Part shown: positions 1-7,357 of the stretch, piece after piece
How the letters are laid out: each line of letters begins with the position of its first letter
Numbering within the stretch: position 1 is the stretch's first letter
Source of the DNA: DATLGB01 sp037724045
GTDB taxonomy: Bacteria; Actinomycetota; Thermoleophilia; Solirubrobacterales; Solirubrobacteraceae
Direction: 5' to 3'
Length of the DNA stretch: 64,000 nt
Assembly (NCBI GenBank): GCA_037724045.1
Contig: JBBJOW010000015.1
Span: 6,928 to 70,927 of the forward strand
Program-made: the position numbers and the translations under genes
The notes under the pieces: generated by a model
What the model was told of the DNA's origin: nothing
Database searches by the model: none
Seen by the model: only the letters and a program-made list of their open reading frames with translations

Positions 1-1
1 G

Positions 2-1144
2 CTCAACCGCTGCTACTACCTGTCCACGGCGCCCGACTACTTCGGCATCATCCCGACCCAGCTCAAGGCGGCCGGGCTGCACCGCCACGAGGACGTCGAC
101 GTGCGCTGCGTCATCGAGAAGCCGTTCGGCACCGATCTGAAGTCCGCGCGCGAGCTGCAGCGCACCGTCTCCGAGGCGTTCCGCGAGGACCAGATCTACC
201 GCATCGACCACTACCTGGGCAAGGAGACCGTCCAGAACATGCTGGCGTTCCGCTTCGCCAACTACATGTTCGAGCCGGTGTGGAACCGCAACTTCATCGA
301 CAGCGTCCAGATCACCGCGGCCGAGGACATCGGGATCGGCTCGCGCGCCGGCTACTACGACTCCTCGGGCGCCTTGCGCGACCTCGTCCAGAACCACATG
401 ATGCAGCTCTTGACGCTGCTGTGCATGGAGCCGCCGGTGTCCTTCGACGCCGACAAGGTGCGCGACGAGAAGGTCAAGGTGCTGCAGGCGATCAGGCCGA
501 TGACCGAGGCGCAGGTCGCCGAGAAGACCGTCCGTGCCCGCTACACCACCGGCACCGGCGCGGGCCAGGACGTCGTCGCCTATCTGGACGAGGACGGCGT
601 TCCGCAGTCCTCCAACACCGAGACCTACGCCGCCCTGTGCCTCGAGGTGCAGAACTGGCGCTGGTCGGGGGTGCCGATCTGCCTGCGCACGGGCAAGCGC
701 CTGGCGCGCAAGCTGACCGAGATCGCCGTCCAGCTCAAGGACGTCCCGCACATGGCCTTCGCAGAGAGCGGCTCGGAGGGCGTCGTCCCCAACCAGCTGA
801 TCATCACGCTGCAGCCCGACGAGGGCGTGTCGCTGAAGCTCGGGGCGAAGATCCCGGGAGCCAGGATGCGCATCCGCCCGGTGACCATGGAGTTCCACTA
901 CGGGACGTCGTTCCTGTCGCAGTCGCCCGAGGCCTACGAGCGGCTGATCGTCGACGCCATGCGAGGCGAGGCGACGCTCTTCACCCGCAACGACGAGGTC
1001 GACGCGCAGTGGTCGATCATCGATCCGGTCCTCGACTCGTGGGCGCAGAAGAGCCCGCGCATGGCGACCTACGAGGCGGGTTCCCAGGGCCCGCCCGAGG
1101 CCAACCGCCTGCTCAGCGGCCACCGGAAGTGGCGCCACCTGTGA
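2..1144 (+). CDS. zwf: Glucose-6-phosphate dehydrogenase, 5'-truncated by the window edge
   Basis: This enzyme oxidises glucose 6-phosphate to 6-phosphogluconolactone with NADP+, the entry step of the oxidative pentose-phosphate pathway in the cytoplasm. The frame is open from base 2, before any start codon, and begins with a YYLSTAP stretch typical of the family just after the nucleotide-binding domain. The N-terminal third is therefore outside the window. IEKPFG and the active-site signature RIDHYLGKE (bases 200-226) follow, and the C-terminus SGHRKWRHL is intact. About 380 residues of the usual 490-510 are present. The stop overlaps the opcA start by four bases (GTGA), so the two are translationally coupled. 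Identification is very secure; only the upstream start is unseen. Confidence 0.97.
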   Translation, partial: LNRCYYLSTAPDYFGIIPTQLKAAGLHRHEDVDVRCVIEKPFGTDLKSARELQRTVSEAFREDQIYRIDHYLGKETVQNMLAFRFANYMFEPVWNRNFIDSVQITAAEDIGIGSRAGYYDSSGALRDLVQNHMMQLLTLLCMEPPVSFDADKVRDEKVKVLQAIRPMTEAQVAEKTVRARYTTGTGAGQDVVAYLDEDGVPQSSNTETYAALCLEVQNWRWSGVPICLRTGKRLARKLTEIAVQLKDVPHMAFAESGSEGVVPNQLIITLQPDEGVSLKLGAKIPGARMRIRPVTMEFHYGTSFLSQSPEAYERLIVDAMRGEATLFTRNDEVDAQWSIIDPVLDSWAQKSPRMATYEAGSQGPPEANRLLSGHRKWRHL

Positions 1145-2193
1145 CCGGCGACGACGCGGTCTGGTCGGCGCAGGACACGACGCCCAGTGCGATCGAGGCG
1201 GCGCTGCGCAAGCTGCTCACGGAGCGCCATCGATCCTCCGGGCACGTCGCGCCCGCGCGGGTGCTCAACCTCGTCGTCGTCTGCGACCGCGAGTACCGCG
1301 GCGAGGTCGAGAACCGGCTCGTCAAGGTCGGCCGCTACCACCCATCGCGCACGATCGTCTGCGCCGTGGGCCCGCACCGCACCACGATCGACGCCTGGGC
1401 CTCGATGGCGACGGAGGACACCGGTGTGCTGTCGGTCGCGCGCGAGCGCGTCGAGCTCGAGGTCGGCGAGCGCCATCTGGCCAAGCTCGCGGGAATCGTG
1501 GGCCCGCTGGTGATCCCGGATCTCGCCACGCTGGTGTGGTCGCCGCACGGCCACGCCAACGCCGAGGACGCGCTGCGCGAGATGGCCCAGGTCGTGCTGG
1601 TGGACACGCTCTCCGACGACGTCGGCCCGGCCCTTGACCGCGTCAACGCGCTGCTCGAAGACCTCTACGTCGTCGACCTGTCGTGGCTGCGCTCGACGCC
1701 GTGGCGCGAACGCGTCGCCGCCGCCTTCGATCCGCCCGCGTTTCGCTCTGAGCTGCGCCAGATCAGCGCGGTCACCATCCGCCACCGCCAGGACTCCGTC
1801 GCCCCGGCCGCGCTGTTCGCCGGCTGGCTCGCCTCGCGCCTGCGCTGGAAGCCGGGCACGCTGATGCGCCGCGGCGACGATCTCGTATGCCGTGCGACCG
1901 GGCGCCGCGGGGACGTGCGCATCACGCTCGAGCCGGTCGATCAGGACAACGCACCCGGGCTCTCCGGGGTGACGATCGAGAGCGCCTCAGGGGCCTCGGT
2001 GTCGCTGGACCGCGCGCGCGGCGGGCTGCGCGAGGTGCGCCGCCTGAGCGACGGCAGCTGCCGCGCGTTCACCGTCATGGGCGCCTCGCGCGGGGAGGGC
2101 GGCATCCTCGGCGAGGGCGTGCGCCAGGCGCTGCTTCGCGATCGCACCTACAAGCCGGCGCTGGCCGCCGCGCGGGAGATGATCGCATCGTGA
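1141..2193 (+). CDS. opcA: Glucose-6-phosphate dehydrogenase assembly protein OpcA
   Basis: OpcA is the allosteric or assembly partner of glucose-6-phosphate dehydrogenase in actinobacteria and cyanobacteria. The GTG at 1141 is chosen because it overlaps the zwf stop and begins VTGDDAVWSAQDTTPSAIEAALR. The frame is open much further upstream, but that part is a shadow of zwf. The product has 350 residues, within the family range. Recognisable parts are the N-terminal half with ARVLNLVVVCDRE and a central segment with VIPDLATLVWSPHG and DLYVVDLSWLRSTPWRE, a conserved OpcA block. The stop overlaps the pgl start. The zwf-opcA-pgl order is the standard actinobacterial arrangement, which supports the call strongly. 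Confidence 0.95.
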   Translation: MTGDDAVWSAQDTTPSAIEAALRKLLTERHRSSGHVAPARVLNLVVVCDREYRGEVENRLVKVGRYHPSRTIVCAVGPHRTTIDAWASMATEDTGVLSVARERVELEVGERHLAKLAGIVGPLVIPDLATLVWSPHGHANAEDALREMAQVVLVDTLSDDVGPALDRVNALLEDLYVVDLSWLRSTPWRERVAAAFDPPAFRSELRQISAVTIRHRQDSVAPAALFAGWLASRLRWKPGTLMRRGDDLVCRATGRRGDVRITLEPVDQDNAPGLSGVTIESASGASVSLDRARGGLREVRRLSDGSCRAFTVMGASRGEGGILGEGVRQALLRDRTYKPALAAAREMIAS

Positions 2194-2861
2194 ACGTCGA
2201 GGTCCTGGCCGACAAGGAGGCCGTCGCCCAACGCGCCGCGGAGCTGCTGGCGGCCGCGACGGGGCACGTCGCGCTCGCGGGCGGGTCGACGCCCAAGCGC
2301 ACCTACGCGCTTGCCGCGGAGCGCCGCTCGGACTGGCGCGGCGTGACCCTGTGGCTCGGCGACGAGCGCCACCTGCCGCTCACCTACCCGGACTCCAACG
2401 CGTGCATGGTCCGCGAGGAGCTGCTCACGCGGCTGTCGCGCGAGAACGTGCCGAGGTTCGAGCTCGTCGACACAGGGTGCGACGTCGAAGGCGCCGCTGC
2501 CGACTACGGGCGCCGGCTGCGCGCGGCGCTGGGCGACGACGGGGGGCTCGACCTCGCGCTGATGGGCCTCGGCCCCGACGGACATACCGCGTCGCTCTTC
2601 CCGGGCAAGCCCGAAGTCGGCGAGGACCACCATTGGGCCGCCGCGGTGCCCGAGGCCGGCATGGAGCCCCACGTGCCGCGCGTCACGTTGACGCTCCCGG
2701 TCTTCAACCGCGCGAAGCTGGTCGTGTTCCTCGTCGCGGGTGAGGACAAGGCCGAGGCGATGGCGCGCGCGTTCGGCGATCCGCCCGACACCACGTCGCC
2801 GGCGGCGCTCGTCCGGCCCGCTCCCGGAACCCTGCTGGTGCTCGCCGACGAGGCCGCCGCC
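2190..2861 (+). CDS. pgl: 6-phosphogluconolactonase, 3' end lost in the assembly gap
   Basis: Hydrolyses 6-phosphogluconolactone to 6-phosphogluconate, the second step of the oxidative pentose-phosphate pathway. The GTG at 2190 overlaps the opcA stop. The protein carries the family landmarks: LAGGSTPKRTY near residue 30, WLGDERHLPLTYPDSNA near residue 50, and the catalytic-loop sequence MGLGPDGHTASLFPG near residue 127. The frame is still open where the N run starts at 2862, after about 224 residues with TLLVLADEAAA. Only a short tail should be missing, because the family is about 230-260 residues long. The downstream sugar kinase is probably part of the same operon. Confidence 0.94.
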
Positions 2862-2961
2862 NNNNNNNNNNNNNNNNNNNNNNNNNNNNNNNNNNNNNNN
2901 NNNNNNNNNNNNNNNNNNNNNNNNNNNNNNNNNNNNNNNNNNNNNNNNNNNNNNNNNNNNN
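2862..2961. other. Assembly gap of 100 N
   Basis: Exactly 100 N bases, the conventional placeholder for a scaffold join of unknown size. It hides the end of pgl and the start of the ROK kinase. The true distance and the relative reading frame across it cannot be inferred. Confidence 0.99.
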
Positions 2962-3819
2962 CTCGAGCGCGGGGAGCCGGGCGAGTCGCACGTCGTCCCG
3001 ACGGACGTGGGCTCCTCGGAGGCACTGCTGGACCAGTTGGTGGCGGCGGTCGACGCCGTGCGCGGCCCCGATGCGCGCGCGGTGGGCATCGGCGTCCCCA
3101 GCGTCGTCGAGTTCGCGACGGGCCGCGTGCGCTACTCCGTCAACATCCCGCTGGCGGACCTGCCGCTGCGCGAGCTGCTCACCGACCGCATCGGCCTCCC
3201 GGTCTACGTGGACAACGACGCGTCCTGCGCCGCGCTGTCGGAGGCGTACATCGGCGAGAAGCTGGTCGCCTCGGAGCTCGTGATGTACACGGTCGGAACG
3301 GGCGTGGGCGGAGGGGTCGTGCTCGGCGGCCGCCTCTACCGCGGCCACACCGGCGCGGCACCCGAGATGGGGCACCAGATCATCGGCATGGACCTGTCGG
3401 ACGCGGTGCCGGACGCGCGTGACAAGTTCCCGCAGGTCGGTTCGCTGGAGAGCCTCGCTGCGGGTCGCGTGCTCGACCGGCTCGCCAAGGAGGCGGGCTT
3501 CGAAAGCGGCAAGGCTGCGGTCGCAGCCGCTCAGGACGGCGACGCCGAGGGCGCGCGGCTGGTGCGCATCATCGGCGAGCGCCTCGGCATCGGGATCGCC
3601 AACGCGATCAACGTCTTCGATCCCGCCGAGGTCGTCATCGGCGGCGGGGTCAGCGCCGCCGGCGAGCTGCTGCTCGGGCCCGCGCGCGAGGTGGCGGCGC
3701 GCTTCACGCTCCACGGCGTGGGAACCGAGACGACGATCCGCCTCGCGCGGCGCGGCCCGGAGGCGGGCGTCGTCGGAGCGGGGCTGCTGGCCGTGCAGGA
3801 GCTCGAGCGCGAGGAGTGA
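2962..3819 (+). CDS. ROK-family sugar kinase (glucokinase-like), 5' end lost in the gap
   Basis: A ROK kinase likely to phosphorylate glucose or a related hexose with ATP and so feed the pentose-phosphate genes just upstream. Visible features are NDASCAAL (ROK phosphate/sugar region), TGVGGGVVLGGRLYRG (glycine-rich loop), and GAAPEMGHQ with the ExGH sugar-binding motif. The C-terminal FDPAEVVIGGGVSAAGELLL also fits. The N-terminal ATP-binding DxGGT part, about 45 residues, would lie in the N gap. The CxCGxxGC zinc cluster usual after ExGH is absent: the loop reads MDLSDAVPDARDKFPQVGSLE, with no cysteine. Substrate specificity cannot be settled. The stop overlaps the next start. Confidence 0.88.
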   Translation, partial: LERGEPGESHVVPTDVGSSEALLDQLVAAVDAVRGPDARAVGIGVPSVVEFATGRVRYSVNIPLADLPLRELLTDRIGLPVYVDNDASCAALSEAYIGEKLVASELVMYTVGTGVGGGVVLGGRLYRGHTGAAPEMGHQIIGMDLSDAVPDARDKFPQVGSLESLAAGRVLDRLAKEAGFESGKAAVAAAQDGDAEGARLVRIIGERLGIGIANAINVFDPAEVVIGGGVSAAGELLLGPAREVAARFTLHGVGTETTIRLARRGPEAGVVGAGLLAVQELEREE

Positions 3820-5294
3820 GCGCCCTCCGCCTTCACGGCGGTGGTGGGGCGGTTGGCGAACTGCTCATCGACGGAGGCCGAGTGGTGGGCCGGGCCTCAG
3901 GGTCCGCGCGGTCGGTCGACCTCGAGGGCGCGTGCGTGCTGCCCGGGTTCAACGACGCGCACGTGCACTTCCCGACGTGGGCGGTGGCGCAGGAGCAGGT
4001 GCGGCTGGAGGGGGCGCGGACGATCTCAGAGGCGCTCGAGCGCGTCGCCGCCGCTGCGCGAGGCCTCCCGGCCGGTCGCTGGCTGCGCGGGTTCGGCTGG
4101 CGGGCGGGCGACTGGGACCCGCCCGTCGAGCCCGACCGCGGGATGCTGGATCGTGCCGCTCCCGGTGTGCCCATCGCCCTGATGGCGCGCGACTACCACT
4201 CCCTGTGGCTCTCCTCGGCCGCGCTGGCAGCGGCGGACGCGTCGCTTGCGGTGCCCGGCGGCGTGGTCGAGGTCGACGAGGAGGGCGCGCCGACCGGCGT
4301 CCTGCGCGAGACCGCCGCCTGGAGCTTCCGCGACCGCTGGGCGTCGCCGTCGCGCGACGAGTATCTCGACGCCATGCGCACCGGCCTGTCCGTGGCCGCC
4401 GCGCGCGGGGTGACCGCGATCCACGACAAGGACGGCTGGCTGGACTCCCCGTCGCTCTTCGCCGCACTGGGCGAGCTGCCGCTGCGCGTGTGGCAATCCG
4501 TGCCGCACGACCGCATGGGCGCGCAGCGCGGCGACTACGTCAAGGTGTTCATGGACGGGACCGTCGGGTCCGCCACCGCGCGGCTGGTCAGCGGGGGCGG
4601 CGTGCAGATCACGAGCCGGCCGGAGTTCGAGGAGATCATCGTCCGTGCCGCCGACCGCGGGCTGCCGGTGGCGGTCCACGCCATCGGCGACCTCGCCAAC
4701 CGCGAGGCGCTGGACGCGTTCGCAGCGACGCGGTCGCACTGGGGGCCCAAGCGCCTGCGCCAGCGCATCGAGCACGCCCAGCTGCTCGCACCCGAGGACG
4801 TCGGCCGGTTCGCGGGGCTGGGCGTCACCGCGTCCGTGCAGTTCTCCCACGCGACCGCGGACCGTGACCTCGCCGACACCGAGTGGGCGGGCATGACCGA
4901 TCGGGCCTACGCCTACCGGGCCCTGCTCGACGCTGGCGCCCGCCTCGTCAACGGCTCCGACGCGCCGGTCGAGGAGCTCGACCCGCTCGCGGGCATCGCC
5001 GCGGGAGTGCTGCGGACCCGGGACGAGCGGCCGGCCTGGCACCCCGAGCAGCGCGTCACGATCGGGGAGGCGGTCCACGCTTCGACGGTCGGGCCGGCCT
5101 GGCTCGCAGGCGACGAGGCGAAGCGCGGGCGGCTGGCGCCGGGGATGCTCGCCGACCTCGTCATCCTCGACCGCGACCCCTTCACCGTCGCCCCGGAAGA
5201 GCTCGGCTCCCTGCGCGTCCTGGCAACGATGAAGGGCGGGCAGTGGACCTACCGCCTCGACGGTGGCCGAGATGCGGCCCCGTACGATGCATGA
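3816..5294 (+). CDS. YtcJ-like metal-dependent amidohydrolase
   Basis: A 492-residue member of the YtcJ/LAF3 branch of the amidohydrolase superfamily; substrate unknown. The GTG start at 3816 overlaps the kinase stop. The N-terminal DGGRVVG composite-beta strand leads into LPGFNDAHVHF, the HxH metal site. Later landmarks are VKVFMDGTVGS, VHAIGD and RIEHAQLL (metal or active-site histidines), GSDAPVEELDPL with the catalytic aspartate, and the C-terminal GRLAPGMLADLVILDRDPF. Length and domain order match the family. The overlap with the kinase suggests co-transcription with the pentose-phosphate operon, though no functional link is obvious. Confidence 0.85.
   Translation: MSALRLHGGGGAVGELLIDGGRVVGRASGSARSVDLEGACVLPGFNDAHVHFPTWAVAQEQVRLEGARTISEALERVAAAARGLPAGRWLRGFGWRAGDWDPPVEPDRGMLDRAAPGVPIALMARDYHSLWLSSAALAAADASLAVPGGVVEVDEEGAPTGVLRETAAWSFRDRWASPSRDEYLDAMRTGLSVAAARGVTAIHDKDGWLDSPSLFAALGELPLRVWQSVPHDRMGAQRGDYVKVFMDGTVGSATARLVSGGGVQITSRPEFEEIIVRAADRGLPVAVHAIGDLANREALDAFAATRSHWGPKRLRQRIEHAQLLAPEDVGRFAGLGVTASVQFSHATADRDLADTEWAGMTDRAYAYRALLDAGARLVNGSDAPVEELDPLAGIAAGVLRTRDERPAWHPEQRVTIGEAVHASTVGPAWLAGDEAKRGRLAPGMLADLVILDRDPFTVAPEELGSLRVLATMKGGQWTYRLDGGRDAAPYDA
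5283..5288 (+). promoter_or_regulatory. Leaderless-type -10 hexamer for the MarR gene
   Basis: TACGAT lies six bases before the ATG at 5295, so transcription would start on or next to the A of the start codon. No ribosome-binding site is visible. The same TANNNT-plus-6/7-bases spacing recurs in front of many genes in this window. Confidence 0.55.
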
Positions 5295-5783
5295 ATGGCT
5301 CATACGTCCCGGGAGGCGAACCTGCTCGGGGCGTGTGCGCTGGCGATCGCCGAGCGTCTGCCTCCGGACGCGAGTGACGCGGCGCTCGTCGCGCTGAGCA
5401 CCTGGCTGGCCGGAACGACCGTCGACGGCCTGGCCCGCGTCCTTCGCCTCACCCACTCCGGCGCCGTCCGGCTCGCCGACCGGCTCGAGCGCGACGGCCT
5501 GCTCGAGCGGCGTCCGGGCTCGGACGGGCGCACCCGCGCGCTGCAGTTGACCAGCGACGGCCTCGCCGCGGCTGCCGGGCTGCAGTCACAGCGGTTCGCG
5601 ACCCTCGAGGACGTCCTGGAACCGCTGAGCGCCGGCGATCGCACGGCGCTCACCTCGCTGCTCGAGCAGCTCCTTGCCGGCCTGACCACCGACCGGGCCT
5701 CCGCACGCCGCACCTGCCGCCTGTGCGCCCCTGACGTCTGCGGGCACCCCGCCCGCTGCCCGGTCACCCTCGCGGTCCACTGA
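5295..5783 (+). CDS. MarR-family regulator with a cysteine-rich C-terminal tail
   Basis: A 162-residue winged-helix regulator. Residues about 40-110 form the MarR DNA-binding core: LARVLRLTHSGAVRLADRLERDGLLERR is the recognition-helix region, followed by the wing DGRTRALQLT. After the dimerisation helix the protein ends in CRLCAPDVCGHPARC, four cysteines spaced C-x2-C-x4-C-x5-C. This could bind a metal ion or sense oxidation, which is an inference. The ATG at 5295 directly follows the amidohydrolase stop and is preceded by its own -10 box, so it can be made independently. The 3' end overlaps the convergent gene by 20 bases. The target is unknown. Confidence 0.85.
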   Translation: MAHTSREANLLGACALAIAERLPPDASDAALVALSTWLAGTTVDGLARVLRLTHSGAVRLADRLERDGLLERRPGSDGRTRALQLTSDGLAAAAGLQSQRFATLEDVLEPLSAGDRTALTSLLEQLLAGLTTDRASARRTCRLCAPDVCGHPARCPVTLAVH

Positions 5784-7347
5784 CCCCCGGGCCGAGGCGC
5801 TCGAGCGCGGCGGCGAGCGCCACGGGCCCCGAAAGCGTCAGCGCCGCCTCGACGGACGCGTGCGACTCGAACTCTGCGCGCGCCCGTTCGGCCCAGTCGG
5901 CCCCGAACGCCGCGACGACGGCCGGATGGCCCAGGACGCCGTCGCGCAGCCACTCGGCGTACCCGGGCCGGGCCGACAGCTGGCCTGCCCATCCTGAACG
6001 CACCGCGGGCCGTGGCCGAGCGCGGCGCCGGCGCGCCGCGAGCCGGCGCGCCGGGGCCGGCACGCCCCGGCGCTGCACCCGCGGCGCCGGCGCGACCGCC
6101 AACCCGCGCTCGCGCAGGAAGCCGCGGTGAAAGCCGTCGGAGAGCCGGGCCTGGCGCGGGAGCGAGGCCAGGCCGCGCAGGATCTCGGCGTCGGCGAAGG
6201 CCGCGATCGTGGACGGCGCCTCGCGGCTCACCATCCCGCGCCCCCAGCGCGCCAGCCGCTGCTCCGCGTAGAGGACGTCGAGCAGGCTCCAACCGCGCAC
6301 GCCCGCCGCGGCGAGCGCTTCGAGCTGAGCGAGCACGTGCTCTCGCAGCGCTTGGTCCGCGGTGGGCGCGAGCAGCGCATCGCAGGCCTGCGCCGGCGAC
6401 GGCTCGGCGTGGTTGCGGCCGACCCGCCGCCACCAGAACGCGCGGCCCACCTCACCGCCGCCGCCCGTTACGAAGGCCGAGAGCGGCTCCGGCCAGGTCG
6501 CTGCGCCGAACGCGTTGGCGTTGCCGAGGCCCTCGTTGAAGCGGACCTCGCGATCGATCAGCGCGAGCCCCTCATCCCACCCGAGCCAGTTCGGCTCCAG
6601 CGCCGCGTGCGGAAGGCCGAGGCGGGCCGCCAGCGCCGCGCCTCCCTCGCTGTCCGCCGCTTCCAGGGCCCAGGTGAAGGTGCGCACGGGAAGGCCGAGT
6701 TCCGCCGCCGCGGCGGCGACGACCTGGCTGTCGAGCCCCGCCGTCAGCCCCAGCCATGGCTCCGCCACACCCCGCAGGCGCTCCTCTAGCGAGCTCAACA
6801 GCGCCGCCGTGACGTGGGCGCCGGCCGCCCGGGACGCGACGGGCGCCCAGCGCTCAGCCGCCGGCCAGTAGTCCCAGACGGCGACGCCGTCCGCGCCGGC
6901 GTCGATGCACGTCGCCGGCCCCACCGGCGTCACGCCGGCGATCAGGGACCGGTCGCCGCCGACGTAGCCAAGGCGCTCGATCTCGGGCAGCGCCGCGGGG
7001 TCGATTCTGGCCCGTCCGCGGGCGAGGTAGGCGGCGGCGACGGCGTGCGTCGCGAAGACGCCGTCGGCGCGATAGAGGCTGGTCGGGCCGCACGGGCCCG
7101 TGACGAGGCGGACGCGCTCGCCCCGAGCGGCCGTCACCAGCCCCGTCCGCAGGCCGCGCAGCGCGGGTGCAGTGGCGTCGAGCAATCCGTCTGAGAGCTT
7201 GTCCGGGGGCGGCTCGAGCCACCAGGCGCTGGAGCGCTCGCGGACGGCCACCAGCTCGACGCCGGCCTCCCCGTACCAGCGCGCCAGAGCCTGCACCCGG
7301 TCCGCAGGCGGCTCGTGCCCTGCGAAGAACAGGCAGGTCGCGCCCAT
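5764..7347 (-). CDS. Asparagine-synthetase-like protein without the amidotransferase catalytic N-terminus
   Basis: A 527-residue protein resembling the synthetase half of AsnB or lasso-peptide B-type cyclases. The PP-loop LTAGLDSQ is at residues 201-208, where AsnB usually has SGGLDS, and a second ATP-site region FVTGGGGEVGRAFWW follows. The N-terminus MGATCLFFAG has no catalytic Cys2, although about 190 residues of amidotransferase-like fold may remain (YRADGVFATHAVA). It therefore probably does not use glutamine in the standard way. It starts ten bases after the large sensor-phosphatase gene ends, so they are likely co-transcribed. Substrate is unknown; amide or beta-lactam-type ring formation are possibilities only. 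Confidence 0.72.
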   Translation of the reverse strand: MGATCLFFAGHEPPADRVQALARWYGEAGVELVAVRERSSAWWLEPPPDKLSDGLLDATAPALRGLRTGLVTAARGERVRLVTGPCGPTSLYRADGVFATHAVAAAYLARGRARIDPAALPEIERLGYVGGDRSLIAGVTPVGPATCIDAGADGVAVWDYWPAAERWAPVASRAAGAHVTAALLSSLEERLRGVAEPWLGLTAGLDSQVVAAAAAELGLPVRTFTWALEAADSEGGAALAARLGLPHAALEPNWLGWDEGLALIDREVRFNEGLGNANAFGAATWPEPLSAFVTGGGGEVGRAFWWRRVGRNHAEPSPAQACDALLAPTADQALREHVLAQLEALAAAGVRGWSLLDVLYAEQRLARWGRGMVSREAPSTIAAFADAEILRGLASLPRQARLSDGFHRGFLRERGLAVAPAPRVQRRGVPAPARRLAARRRRARPRPAVRSGWAGQLSARPGYAEWLRDGVLGHPAVVAAFGADWAERARAEFESHASVEAALTLSGPVALAAALERLGPGVSGPRG

Positions 7348-7357
7348 CCGCCGCAGC

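Noticed and set aside
280..1140. Long open frame upstream of opcA in the same frame
   Set aside because: It is the +1 shadow of zwf with Arg/Ala/Gly-rich nonsense composition; opcA starts at the GTG at 1141.
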